A stretch of 64,000 bases of DNA from Micromonospora chokoriensis (GTDB lineage: Bacteria > Actinomycetota > Actinomycetes > Mycobacteriales > Micromonosporaceae). Positions 32,567-41,255 of this stretch are shown here, one piece after another. The DNA lies in assembly GCF_900091505.1 (NCBI RefSeq), contig NZ_LT607409.1, positions 1,178,001 to 1,242,000 on the forward strand, read 5' to 3'. Within the stretch, counting starts at the first letter, position 1. Each line of letters starts with the position of its first letter. The notes under the pieces are model-generated. The model made no database searches. It was not told the origin of the DNA and saw only the letters and a program-made list of their open reading frames with translations. The position numbers were made by a program, and so were the translations under genes.

Positions 32567-33607
32567 TCAGCCTGGACGGCCGTAGCTGTGGATCGGGCCG
32601 TCGTCGACCTTCTTCATCTTGACCGGTTGGCCGGCCTGCGAGGCGTGCACCACCCAGCCGTCGCCGACGTACATGCCGACGTGGTGGATGTCGCTGTAGT
32701 AGAAGACCAGGTCGCCGGGGCGCAGGTCGCCCTTGCTGACGTCCTTGGTGACGCGGCTCTGCTGGGCGGCGTTGTGCGGCAACGACACACCGGCCTTCGC
32801 CCAGGCGGCCAGCATCAGGCCGGAACAGTCGTACGAGTTGGGCCCCTCGGCGCCCCACACGTAGGGCTTGCCGATCTGTGCGCAGGCGAACTTCACCGCG
32901 ACGCCCGCCGCCCCGCCGGGATAGCTGCCGGGGCAGGGCGCGGGGCGCAGCGAGCCACCGCCACCGTTGCCGTACACCTTGAGGCGGAGCTTCTGCAGCC
33001 GGTCGATCTCTTCGTTGATCTGCTTCTTCTTCGCCGCCAACTGAGCCTCGGTACGGGTCAGCTGGGCCACCATCTCGTCCAGCGGCGCCTTCTGCGCGGC
33101 CAACTCGTCCCGCAGGTCGGCAACCTCGCGTACGTCCTGCTGCTGGTTGTGCGCGAACCGGTCGAGCATTTCGAGCTGACTGACCACCTCGCTCGGCGAC
33201 CGGCTGCCCAGCATCGCGTTGACGGTCGAGACGGTCTCGCCCTTGTACGCCCGCACGGCGAGGGCGCTGACCTTGTCCATCGCGGCGTCGACCTGCTGTT
33301 CGAGCGGGGCGATGCGGGTGGCCAGAGCGTCCGCCTGCTTGCGCTTGGCGGCGAGGTCGGTCCGGGTGGCGTTGTGCCGTTCGATGATCGGTTCGAGTTT
33401 GTTCCAGTCCTCGTCGATCTGCCGCTCGATCTCCGCGACGGACGGGTCGGCGTGGGCAGCCGTGGCGCTGCCCGTCAGGACGACGGCGACGCCGACCAGT
33501 GCGGCGAGAGCGGTGGTGAAGCGGGACCAGCGTGGGCGCGGCACGATCGGCGTCGGGCCGGCTGCTGCCGACCGCTCGGACGACGGCCGCGGGGCATGGA
33601 GTGCCAC
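32567..33607 (-). CDS. Secreted NlpC/P60 peptidoglycan endopeptidase (RipA/CwlO-like)
   Basis: 346 aa. Cationic N-terminus with signal/TM (FTTALAALVGVAVVLTGSATAAHA, about 27-50), a coiled coil (about 55-210), then an NlpC/P60 domain (about 235-346). Catalytic Cys is in YDCSGLMLAAW, the first His in IHHVGMYVGDGW and the following VVHAS. It cleaves D-Glu-mDAP-type stem peptide bonds. GTG 33607 is set by AAGGAG upstream. The mRNA leader contains a c-di-AMP riboswitch. It is a paralogue of the gene at 33951-34958. Confidence 0.93.
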   Translation of the reverse strand: MALHAPRPSSERSAAAGPTPIVPRPRWSRFTTALAALVGVAVVLTGSATAAHADPSVAEIERQIDEDWNKLEPIIERHNATRTDLAAKRKQADALATRIAPLEQQVDAAMDKVSALAVRAYKGETVSTVNAMLGSRSPSEVVSQLEMLDRFAHNQQQDVREVADLRDELAAQKAPLDEMVAQLTRTEAQLAAKKKQINEEIDRLQKLRLKVYGNGGGGSLRPAPCPGSYPGGAAGVAVKFACAQIGKPYVWGAEGPNSYDCSGLMLAAWAKAGVSLPHNAAQQSRVTKDVSKGDLRPGDLVFYYSDIHHVGMYVGDGWVVHASQAGQPVKMKKVDDGPIHSYGRPG

Positions 33608-33632
33608 CGGGGTTCCGTACTCCTTCTTCCTG

Positions 33633-33748
33633 ACCGCCTACCGGGTTAGCTGACGGGTTCGGGCGGGAAGTCGGCGCCCTACCGCAGTGGCTGCGGATTC
33701 ACCCCGAGGGACCTGGGTCCCCGGTTCGCTCGGAAACGACTCGGCGGT
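33633..33748 (-). ncRNA. c-di-AMP (ydaO-yuaA) riboswitch
   Basis: On the minus strand the leader reads ACCGCCGAG..., then CGGGGACCC, GGGGTGAATCCG, GCGGTAGGG and CCGAACCCGTCAGCTAACCC, and closes with GGTAGGCGGT. The 5' ACCGCC pairs with the 3' GGCGGT (P1). These are the conserved ydaO-class blocks. It ends 26 bp before the GTG of the NlpC/P60 gene. In actinobacteria this class typically lowers expression of cell-wall hydrolases when c-di-AMP is high. Confidence 0.88.
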
Positions 33749-33904
33749 GTCGGTCCGTTACCGCCCGGGCTGGGCAGAGCTGCTGTCGGGCCGACGAATG
33801 ACCAGAGTAGAGACGCCTGTTACCAATCCGCAACCCGTGCGGCCGTGACACTCCGTACCGGCTGGACGGGCGTACCGGGGGTGCGGACGGGTCCAGTGAC
33901 GACA

Positions 33905-33936
33905 GAGGGCCCCCGGTCGTCCGACCGGGGGCCCTC
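33905..33936 (-). terminator. Terminator of second NlpC/P60 gene
   Basis: A perfect 14-bp stem GAGGGCCCCCGGTC / its complement with loop GTCC, 14 bp beyond the stop of the minus-strand gene at 33951. Confidence 0.85.
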
Positions 33937-33950
33937 GTCACGCTCGTGGA

Positions 33951-34958
33951 TCAGCCAGGTCTGCGGAACCCGGCGACAGGCATCGTGTTGATGCTGGACA
34001 CCTGCACCGGTTTGCCGGCACGTGGCGCGTGCACCATCTGGTTGTTACCCAGATACAGGCCCACATGCGTCAGGCCGGAGAAGAAGAAGACCAGGTCACC
34101 GGGTCGGGCGTCAGCTCGCGCGACAGCCTTGCCCTCGTTCCACTGGTCACCGGTGTGATGGGTCAGGTAGATCCCGGCCGACTTGTAGGCGTACTGGGTC
34201 AGCCCCGAGCAGTCGAACGAGTTCGGGCCGGTGGCGCCCCAGACGTACGGGTCACCGACCTGCTGGCAGGCCGTCTTGATCGCCTTCTGGGCGGCCGAGC
34301 TGGTCACACCGTTGATCGTCGGGCAGCCCGCGGTCTTGACCGTGGTCTTGGGCATCGACGCCTCAAGCTGCTTGATCTCGGCGTCGATCTGCTTCTTCTT
34401 GGCCGCCAGCTCGTTCTGCTGCGTGGTCTGGGTGGCGATCAGCGTGTCCAGCTTCTGCTTCTCACCGTCGTACTTGGCCCGCACGGCCAGCACGCCCTCG
34501 ACCTCCCGGCGCTCCTGCGCGGCAAGCCGGTCGAGCACGGTGAGCTGCTCGGTGAGCGTGTCCGGCTTGACGCTGACCAGCAGCGAACCGATGTCGTGCG
34601 ACGGGCCGGAGATGTAGTAGCGGGAGGCGAGGTCACCGACCCGGTTGAGCGCCAGCTCGCTCTGCAGCGCCAGCGGCTCGATCTTCTTCTGCAGGTCGGC
34701 CGACTTCTGCCGGTTGACCTTCAACTGCGCCCGAACCTTGTTGTACTGCTCGATCGTGGGCTCCAACTGCTCCCACTTCTTGTCGATCTGCGCCTCGATC
34801 TCGTCAACCGTGGGCTCGGCGTGCGCCGGCGCGGCGAGCAGACCGGCGCCGACTGCGGCGGCGGCGACCAGGACAAGCAGGCGGTGGGCGCCGCGGCGGA
34901 GGCGCCCTGGTCGAGCAGACGTTTTCAGGTCGTGACGATGAGGGGGCATGGTTGCCAC
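33951..34958 (-). CDS. Second NlpC/P60 peptidoglycan endopeptidase with coiled coil
   Basis: 335 aa. Signal/TM segment (LLVLVAAAAVGAGLLAAPAHA), a coiled coil with LAAKKKQIDAEIKQLEA, then an NlpC/P60 domain with catalytic FDCSGLTQYAY and LTHVGLYLGNNQMVHAP. GTG 34958 is favoured over ATG 34949 because AAAGGAG lies 9 bp upstream and matches the paralogue's leader. Lacks the riboswitch found upstream of the paralogue. Both genes probably supply septal hydrolases. Confidence 0.92.
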   Translation of the reverse strand: MATMPPHRHDLKTSARPGRLRRGAHRLLVLVAAAAVGAGLLAAPAHAEPTVDEIEAQIDKKWEQLEPTIEQYNKVRAQLKVNRQKSADLQKKIEPLALQSELALNRVGDLASRYYISGPSHDIGSLLVSVKPDTLTEQLTVLDRLAAQERREVEGVLAVRAKYDGEKQKLDTLIATQTTQQNELAAKKKQIDAEIKQLEASMPKTTVKTAGCPTINGVTSSAAQKAIKTACQQVGDPYVWGATGPNSFDCSGLTQYAYKSAGIYLTHHTGDQWNEGKAVARADARPGDLVFFFSGLTHVGLYLGNNQMVHAPRAGKPVQVSSINTMPVAGFRRPG

Positions 34959-35131
34959 CGGCACCGACTCCTTTGCAACCGACCGCCGGGCGCCTCGCGT
35001 GAGGGAAGGGCCGAGGCAGACGACCCACAGCGGTCGGTGCCCCACATTAGGGAAGCTCGGAGCGGTAATCAAGGCGAGCATAGGAACCATCACTGTCGTG
35101 CAACTGCTTGCACACCAAGGGTATCGGTCAG

Positions 35132-36133
35132 TCACCCAACGATTGCGGTCAATACATCATCGAGTGTGACAACGCCGAGAGGGCGCCGGCCGTCGCTGAC
35201 CAGCACCATGTGCCGCCGCTCGCGGCGCATGGCCAGCAGCAGGTCGGCCAGCGTACGCTCCGGCGGCACCACCGCCAGCGGCCGGTAGACCTGGGCCGGC
35301 ACGGGTGACCGACGGCCTCGCCCGGCGTACCCCAGGACGTCCTTGACGTGCACGAATCCGAGCACCCGGCGGGTCGACCGCTGCACCACCGGGAACCGGG
35401 ACCGGCCGGTCCGCGTCGCCAGCACCTCCAGCGACGCCGGTGACACGTCCTCGGCGACCGTGACCACCGTCGACCACGGTTGCAGCGCGTCCGCCGCCGT
35501 CCGGCTGTGCAGGGCCAGCGCGCCGGTGATCCGGACGTGCTGCTCCTCGTCGAGCAGACCCTCCGTACGCGCCTGGGAGACGAGCCCGGCCAACTCCTCG
35601 GCGGTGAACACCGTCTTCACCGCCTCGGACGCCTCGATGCGCCAGAACGCGAGCACCCGGCGGGCCGCCCACTTCATCGCCAGCAGCAGCGGCTTGGTCG
35701 CCACACAGAACGCCAGCATCGCCGGGCCGAGCCAGAGTGCGGAAACCTCCGGACCGGCCAGCGTGATGTTCTTCGGCACCATCTCGCCGACGACCGTGTG
35801 CAGGAAGACCACCACGCCCAGGGCCAGCACGAACGCCACCGGGTGCACCGCACGCTCGGGCAGCCCGGCCGCGTGGAACGGCGGCTCCAGCAGGTGCGCC
35901 AGGGCCGGCTCGGCGATCGCGCCCAGCCCCAGCGAGCAGACCGTGATGCCGAGCTGAGCGCCGGCGATCATCAGCGGAATCTGGTTCATCGCCGACAGTG
36001 CCCACCGGGCCCGCTTCGACAGTGCGGCCAGTGGCTCGATCACCGTCCTCCGGGAGGCGATGAGCGCGAACTCGCTGCCCACGAAGAACCCGTTGCCGAG
36101 CAGCAGCAGAGCGGTCACCAGCAGCTCAGTCAT
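35132..36133 (-). CDS. HlyC/CorC-family CNNM-CBS membrane protein, second gene
   Basis: 333 aa. DUF21/CNNM transmembrane domain (about 1-190) with GNGFFVGSEFALIASRR and VVGEMVPKNI, followed by two CBS motifs (VVTVAEDVSP..RSRFPVV; PLAVVPPERTL..VLVSDG). It lacks a C-terminal CorC_HlyC domain, unlike its upstream neighbour, so it is the short form. Its ATG overlaps the end of that gene by 8 bp. The pair likely forms one transporter or Mg2+/Co2+ efflux-type unit. Confidence 0.87.
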   Translation of the reverse strand: MTELLVTALLLLGNGFFVGSEFALIASRRTVIEPLAALSKRARWALSAMNQIPLMIAGAQLGITVCSLGLGAIAEPALAHLLEPPFHAAGLPERAVHPVAFVLALGVVVFLHTVVGEMVPKNITLAGPEVSALWLGPAMLAFCVATKPLLLAMKWAARRVLAFWRIEASEAVKTVFTAEELAGLVSQARTEGLLDEEQHVRITGALALHSRTAADALQPWSTVVTVAEDVSPASLEVLATRTGRSRFPVVQRSTRRVLGFVHVKDVLGYAGRGRRSPVPAQVYRPLAVVPPERTLADLLLAMRRERRHMVLVSDGRRPLGVVTLDDVLTAIVG

Positions 36134-37445
36134 CGTCGTCCGGCTCCGCCGGGCGCAACACCCGGACCTGCTCGATTCGGTGCCGTTCCACCTCCACCAC
36201 GGTGAACTCCCAGCCGCCCACCTCGACCGTCTCACCGGCCAGCGGGATGTGGCCGAGCCGGGCCATCAGGAACCCGGCCAATGTCTCGTACGGCCCGTCG
36301 GGCAGCCGGAAACCGGTCTGCTCGGCCACCTCGTCGGAGCGGAGCACCCCGTCGACCAGCACGGTGCGCTCGCCGCCCGGGACGGTCAGCCCGACCGCAC
36401 CCGGGTCGCCCACGCTCGCCGGGTCGAACTCGTCGGCGATCTCTCCCACCAACTCCTCGACCAGATCCTCGATCGTGACCACGCCGTCCGTGCCGCCGTA
36501 CTCGTCCACCACGATGGCCAGGTCCGCACCGGCCGCCTTCAACGCGGCGAGCACGCCGTCCAGATCGAGGCTCTCCGGCACGTACACCGGCTCGCGGGCC
36601 ACTGCGCCGACCATCGTCGACGCCCGGGCGGCCAGCGGCACGCCCAGCGCGTCCGGCACACCGGCTACCCCGGTGACCAGATCGAGGGTCTCCTCGTACA
36701 CCGGGAAGCGGGTCCGCCCGGTGCGCCGAGACGCCTCCAGCAACTCCGCCACCGTGGCGGTGACGCGCAGCGCGACGACGTCCACCCGCGGGGTCATCGC
36801 CTCGGCGGCCCGCTTGTCACCGAACCGGATCGTGCGGCGCAGCAGCATCGCGGTGTCCGTCGGCAGTGCGCCGGCCCGGGCCGAGATGGCCGCCAGCAAG
36901 CCCAACTCCTCGGGCGAACGGGCGCTGGCCAACTCCTCCTGCGGTTCCACCCCGAACGCCCGGACCAGCCGGTTCGCCGACCCGTTCAGCCCTCGGATCA
37001 GCCAACCGAACGCCCGGGAGAAGGCATGCATCGGACCGGCCGTGGCCAGCGCCGCCGGCATGGGCCGGGCCAGCGCCGCGTTCTTCGGCACCAACTCACC
37101 GAAGAGCATGGAGATCAGCGTGGCCAGGGCCAACGCGAGGAACGGGGTGAACCGCTCGGTGTTCTCCCCGACCAGCGGGCGCAGCACCGGGGTGAAGATC
37201 CGGGCCAGAGCAGGTTCGGCCAGGTAACCGGTGAGCAGCGCCGTGATGGTGATGCCGAGCTGCGCGCCGGAGAGCTGGAAGGAGAGTTCACGCAGCGCCG
37301 TGCGTACCGTCAGAGCGGCCTCGTCGCCCGCGGCGGCCCGCCTGTCGATCTCCGCGCGGTCGACCGTGACCAGGGCGAACTCGGCCGCGACGAAGAACGC
37401 GTTGCCCGCGGTCAGCGCGACGAAGCCGACCAGGGGCAACAGCAT
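36126..37445 (-). CDS. HlyC/CorC-family CNNM-CBS transporter with CorC domain
   Basis: 439-aa full-length family member. DUF21/CNNM domain (1-200) with GNAFFVAAEFALVTVDRAE and LFGELVPKNAAL, two CBS modules (about 215-340) and a C-terminal transporter-associated CorC_HlyC domain (about 350-430). First gene of a two-gene operon with the short paralogue. Family members act in Mg2+/divalent-cation homeostasis; direction is not certain. Confidence 0.9.
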   Translation of the reverse strand: MLLPLVGFVALTAGNAFFVAAEFALVTVDRAEIDRRAAAGDEAALTVRTALRELSFQLSGAQLGITITALLTGYLAEPALARIFTPVLRPLVGENTERFTPFLALALATLISMLFGELVPKNAALARPMPAALATAGPMHAFSRAFGWLIRGLNGSANRLVRAFGVEPQEELASARSPEELGLLAAISARAGALPTDTAMLLRRTIRFGDKRAAEAMTPRVDVVALRVTATVAELLEASRRTGRTRFPVYEETLDLVTGVAGVPDALGVPLAARASTMVGAVAREPVYVPESLDLDGVLAALKAAGADLAIVVDEYGGTDGVVTIEDLVEELVGEIADEFDPASVGDPGAVGLTVPGGERTVLVDGVLRSDEVAEQTGFRLPDGPYETLAGFLMARLGHIPLAGETVEVGGWEFTVVEVERHRIEQVRVLRPAEPDDDD

Positions 37446-37495
37446 CGTCCAGAGTAGGCCGTCGATGTCGCCTCACCTCGGCGAGGATTCTTGCA

Positions 37496-37530
37496 CGACG
37501 ACGGCGGCCCGCAGGGGGCCGCCGTCGTCG
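37496..37530 (-). terminator. Terminator after the Fe-S oxidoreductase gene
   Basis: A perfect 15-bp stem, CGACGACGGCGGCCC at 37496-37510 and its complement at 37516-37530, lies downstream of the minus-strand gene ending at 37557. Confidence 0.85.
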
Positions 37531-37556
37531 ATGTTCACATCCCAGGTGTACGCGTC

Positions 37557-39806
37557 TCAGCCGCCGATCGGCGCGGTCTCCCGGCCGCCCTGCGGCTGCT
37601 CCGGCTTGACCGAACGGAGCAGTACGCTCGCCACGTCGATGACCTCGACCTGCTCACCGGCACCCTTGCCGTTGACCCCGTCGTTGAGCATCGTCGAGCA
37701 GAACGGACAGCCGACGGCGACCGTCTTCGCCCCGGTGGCCATGGCCTCCTCGACCCGGTCCACGTTGATCCGCTTGCCGATCTTCTCTTCCATCCACATC
37801 CGGGCACCGCCCGCGCCGCAGCAGAAGGAACGCTCACTGTTACGCGGCATCTCGGTGAGGTCGCCCGCGATGGCGTCGCCGAGGACCTCGCGAGGGGCCG
37901 CGAAGATCCGGTTGTGCCGGCCCAGGTAGCAGGGGTCGTGGTAGGTGACACCGCCGTCGACCGGCTGCACCGGGGTGAGCTTGCCGGTGGCGACCAGGTG
38001 GGCCAGCAGCTGGGTGTGGTGGACCACCTCGAACTCGCCGCCGAGCTGGCCGTACTCGTTGCCCAGTGTGTTGAAGCAGTGCGGGCAGGTCGCCACGATC
38101 TTGCGCTTGGCCTTCTCCCGGCCCTCGAACGCCTCGTTGAGCGTCTCCACGTTCTGCTGGGCGAGCATCTGGAAGACGAACTCGTTGCCGATGCGCCGCG
38201 CCGGGTCGCCGGAGCAGGTCTCGCCCTCGCCCAGGATCGCGAATGTCACCCCGGCCTCGTTGAGCAGCGTCGCCACCGCGCGGGTGGTCTTCTTGGCCCG
38301 GTCCTCGAACGCCCCCGCGCAGCCGACCCAGAACAGGTACTCGAAGTCGTCCACCTCGCCGACCCGGGGCACCTCGAAGTCCAGGCCCTTGGTCCAGTCC
38401 TCGCGGGTGTTCTGCGGGGCGCCCCACGGGTTGCCCTTGTTCTCCAGGTTACGCAGCATCACGCCGGCCTCGGAGGGGAAGCTCGACTCGATGAGCACCT
38501 GGTAGCGGCGCATGTCGACGATGTGGTCCACGTGCTCGATGTCCACCGGGCACTGCTCGACGCAGGCCCCGCAGGTGGTGCAGGACCAGAGCACGTCCGG
38601 GTCGATGACACCACCGGACTCGGCGTCGCCGATCAACGGCTTGTCGCCCTCGGCCAGCGACAGCACGTCCAGGTGGGCGAGCTGGGCCTGGGTGGCCTTC
38701 TCCTCGCCGGTCAGGTCCTTGCCACCGCCGGCCAGCAGGTAGGGCGCCTTCGCGTACGCGTGGTCACGCAGGCTCAGCACGAGCAGCTTGGGCGACAGCG
38801 GCTTGCCCGTGTTCCAGGCCGGGCACTGCGACTGGCAGCGACCGCACTCGGTGCAGGTGCTGAAGTCCAGGAGGCCCTTCCAGCTGAACTGCTCGACGTG
38901 GGCGACGCCGAACTGGTCCTTCTCCGGGTCGGCCTCCTCGAAGTCGAGGGGCTTGCCCTGGCTCGTCATCGGGCGCAGCGCGCCGAGGCCGGAGCCGGCC
39001 GGCTTGGCCGGTTCGCGCTTGAAGAAGATGTTGGGGAACGCCAGGAAGCGGTGCCAGGCGACGCCCATGGTGACGTTCAGGGAGATCACGATCAGCCAGG
39101 TCATCGAGATGGCGATCTTGATGAGCGCGGCGACGCTGGCGCCGTCCGACCAGTCCGGCAACACCGCGCCGACCGCGTGGCTGACCGGGGTGGCCCAGAG
39201 CGGGTACTCGAAGTGGTCGGTGGCGACCTTGAAGCCGCGGATCAGCAGGCCGAAGATCAGGACCAGCAGCACGATCCACTCGACGAAGTAGCCCTGCCAC
39301 ATGGTCGAGCCGGTGAACCGGGACCGCCCACCGGGGCGGGTCGGCCGGTTGCGGAGCCGGATGACCATCAGCACCACGATGCCGACCAGCCCCAGCACCG
39401 TGATGATCTCGGTGACCAGCCCGAAGATCGTCCAGTGCCCGATGATCGGCAGCCCGCCGGTCGGGGTGACCACCTCGAAGTACGCCTCGAGCACCAGCAG
39501 CGACAGCACGATGAAGCCGACCATCACGAACCAGTGCGCGGCGCCCACCACGCCCCACTTGAGCATCCGGGTGTGACCGGCGGTTTCCACCAGCATGGTC
39601 TTCGTCCGGGCGCCCTTGTCGGCGAACCGCTCCGGGGCGGGTTGCCCGAGCCGGATGACTGCCGTCATCTTCACGACCGCACGCACCGCAAGCCACACCG
39701 CCACGGCGGTGACGGCGGCCGCGAGGATCGTGGTGACGATCTGGACGCTGCCCATCGAGTTGGCCTCCCCGGTCTGCTGCCTGATGACCTCGCTGCGCTC
39801 GGTCAT
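37557..39806 (-). CDS. Membrane Fe-S oxidoreductase with two CCG domains (Rv0338c-like)
   Basis: 749 aa. Five to six N-terminal membrane helices (1-270) resemble a nitrate-reductase gamma-type b-heme anchor. Two 4Fe-4S motifs, CTECGRCQSQCP and CTTCGACVEQCP, follow, then two cysteine-rich CCG domains with TCSGDPA, CPHCFN, HDPCYLGR and FCCGAGGARMW. This is the heterodisulfide-reductase-like architecture of the essential mycobacterial protein Rv0338c. Electron donor and acceptor unknown. ATG 39806; an internal ATG 51 bp later is possible. Confidence 0.9.
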   Translation of the reverse strand: MTERSEVIRQQTGEANSMGSVQIVTTILAAAVTAVAVWLAVRAVVKMTAVIRLGQPAPERFADKGARTKTMLVETAGHTRMLKWGVVGAAHWFVMVGFIVLSLLVLEAYFEVVTPTGGLPIIGHWTIFGLVTEIITVLGLVGIVVLMVIRLRNRPTRPGGRSRFTGSTMWQGYFVEWIVLLVLIFGLLIRGFKVATDHFEYPLWATPVSHAVGAVLPDWSDGASVAALIKIAISMTWLIVISLNVTMGVAWHRFLAFPNIFFKREPAKPAGSGLGALRPMTSQGKPLDFEEADPEKDQFGVAHVEQFSWKGLLDFSTCTECGRCQSQCPAWNTGKPLSPKLLVLSLRDHAYAKAPYLLAGGGKDLTGEEKATQAQLAHLDVLSLAEGDKPLIGDAESGGVIDPDVLWSCTTCGACVEQCPVDIEHVDHIVDMRRYQVLIESSFPSEAGVMLRNLENKGNPWGAPQNTREDWTKGLDFEVPRVGEVDDFEYLFWVGCAGAFEDRAKKTTRAVATLLNEAGVTFAILGEGETCSGDPARRIGNEFVFQMLAQQNVETLNEAFEGREKAKRKIVATCPHCFNTLGNEYGQLGGEFEVVHHTQLLAHLVATGKLTPVQPVDGGVTYHDPCYLGRHNRIFAAPREVLGDAIAGDLTEMPRNSERSFCCGAGGARMWMEEKIGKRINVDRVEEAMATGAKTVAVGCPFCSTMLNDGVNGKGAGEQVEVIDVASVLLRSVKPEQPQGGRETAPIGG

Positions 39807-39967
39807 GCAATGCAGCCTACGCGAAGGTTACCCAGCAGTAACGTGAGTCATCTCGCAGTAGGCCGCGCTGCCTGCGCACACCATAGGTGGCCTCGCCCGA
39901 TCCTGCCGGGCAGGGGCTCGGTGAGGTGAAGTGCGGCGGCCCGCCGGTACGGCGGCGCCGTACCAGC

Positions 39968-40231
39968 TCAGCGCCAGCGGGAGAGCAGCCCCAGCGAGGC
40001 GACCATCGCACCGAAGCCGACGGCGAGGTTCCAGTAACCCCACGCCATCACCGGGTACTCCTGCTCGGACAGGTAGTAGAGCACCAGCCAGCCGATACCG
40101 ACGACGATCAAGGCGACCGCGGTGATCGGCAACCACACCGGGCTAGGCTTGCGCGACGACGCCGCCGTGGTCGGACGAACGTCCGTCGGCGGGGTGTACA
40201 CCTTCTTCTTGCGGACCTGAGACTTGGGCAC
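39968..40231 (-). CDS. crgA: Cell division protein CrgA
   Basis: 87-aa CrgA: basic N-terminus MPKSQVRKKKVYTPPTD and two transmembrane helices (VWLPITAVALIVVGIGWLVLYY; YWNLAVGFGAMVASLGLLS). It recruits or stabilises divisome proteins such as FtsQ/FtsI partners and CwsA in relatives. Convergent-type neighbourhood (crgA minus, DUF881 plus) is exactly that of the mycobacterial origin-proximal locus. Confidence 0.95.
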   Translation of the reverse strand: MPKSQVRKKKVYTPPTDVRPTTAASSRKPSPVWLPITAVALIVVGIGWLVLYYLSEQEYPVMAWGYWNLAVGFGAMVASLGLLSRWR

Positions 40232-40454
40232 GGCGCTCTCCAGAGGGGTGACGACCTCGTCCGGCCTGACAACCGGGCGCGGGGGCGACGGTCCATGGCC
40301 AATAATGTTCGACAGCTAGCGTAGTCCCGATTGCCCGTCCGGACCATGAATGGGGTCAGGCCGGTGCACGGAGTGACCGAAAGAGGCGGGACTGTTCGCA
40401 TCACCGGCGCAGCCGGGAACGGCCCGATCCCCGACACGCGGAAGGAAACGCTCG

Positions 40455-41255
40455 GTGGAGTACACATCCGGCGCAACCTCCTGGCAGAAGGTCCTCCGAC
40501 GGGCCGCCGCCGGGCTGCTGCCCCGGCGACCGCGTCAACGCCGGCCAGGCTGGTCGATCGGGGTGCCTCTGATCGCCGCCGCGGCGGGGCTGCTCTTCAC
40601 CACCAGCGCGACCACCGCCGACGGCACCGCCCTGCGCGAGGACCGGCGCCCTCAGCTCAACCAGCTCATCGAGGACCGGCGCGAACAGGTCGCGGCGAGT
40701 GAACGACGTGCCGCCACCCTGCGCGGTGAGGTCGAACAGCGGACCAACACCCTGGCCGGCTCCGATGCGCCGATCAAGAACCAGCAGAACCGCGCCCAGG
40801 GCAGCCTCCAGGCCGCCGGATTCACCGCCCTCGGCGGCCCCGGCGTCACGGTGGAGCTGAACGACGCCCCGCAACTCGACCAGACCCAGTCGGACGCGAG
40901 CAACGACGACCTGGTGGTGCACCAGGGGGACGTCCAGGCGGTGGTCAACGCTCTCTGGGCCGGCGGAGCGGAGGCCATGTCAATCATGAACGTCCGCGTG
41001 CTCACGACCAGCGCGGTACGCTGCGTCGGTAACACCCTGCTGCTTCATGGCCGGGTGTACTCCCCACCGTTCAAGATCGTAGCAATCGGCGATCCCGCTG
41101 CCCTCCAGCAGGCCCTCGCCAGCTCTGAGGGAGTCCGGTTGTTCAAGGACGCGGTCGACGACTACCAACTCGGTTACAAGGAGACGGTTTCCACGGTGCG
41201 AGTGCCGGCATTCGAGGACTCGACCTCCCTGCGCTCGGCGACGGTGCCCAAGTGA
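40455..41255 (+). CDS. DUF881 family membrane/extracytoplasmic protein
   Basis: 266-aa DUF881-type protein, the Rv0012 counterpart beside crgA. Hydrophobic segment near the N-terminus ([18 protein letters not shown], about 32-50), a coiled coil ([22 protein letters not shown]), then the DUF881 core with [36 protein letters not shown] and a ferredoxin-like tail. GTG 40455 follows GGAAGGAAA. The stop overlaps the sortase start by 4 bp. Cell-envelope or division role by association. Confidence 0.88.
   Translation: MEYTSGATSWQKVLRRAAAGLLPRRPRQRRPGWSIGVPLIAAAAGLLFTTSATTADGTALREDRRPQLNQLIEDRREQVAASERRAATLRGEVEQRTNTLAGSDAPIKNQQNRAQGSLQAAGFTALGGPGVTVELNDAPQLDQTQSDASNDDLVVHQGDVQAVVNALWAGGAEAMSIMNVRVLTTSAVRCVGNTLLLHGRVYSPPFKIVAIGDPAALQQALASSEGVRLFKDAVDDYQLGYKETVSTVRVPAFEDSTSLRSATVPK

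Larger units (their letters stand above)
33608..33950. other. Region between the two NlpC/P60 genes
   Basis: 343 bp: leader of the first NlpC/P60 gene with the riboswitch (33633-33748), a presumed promoter at about 33760-33830 (TGGTAACAGGCG-like tract), and the terminator of the second gene at 33905-33936. No ORF of note. Confidence 0.6.

Noticed and set aside
35000..35110. Second riboswitch upstream of the 33951-34958 NlpC/P60 gene
   Set aside because: I looked for ydaO blocks (GGGGTGAATC, CCGAACCCGTCAG) on the minus strand; they are absent.
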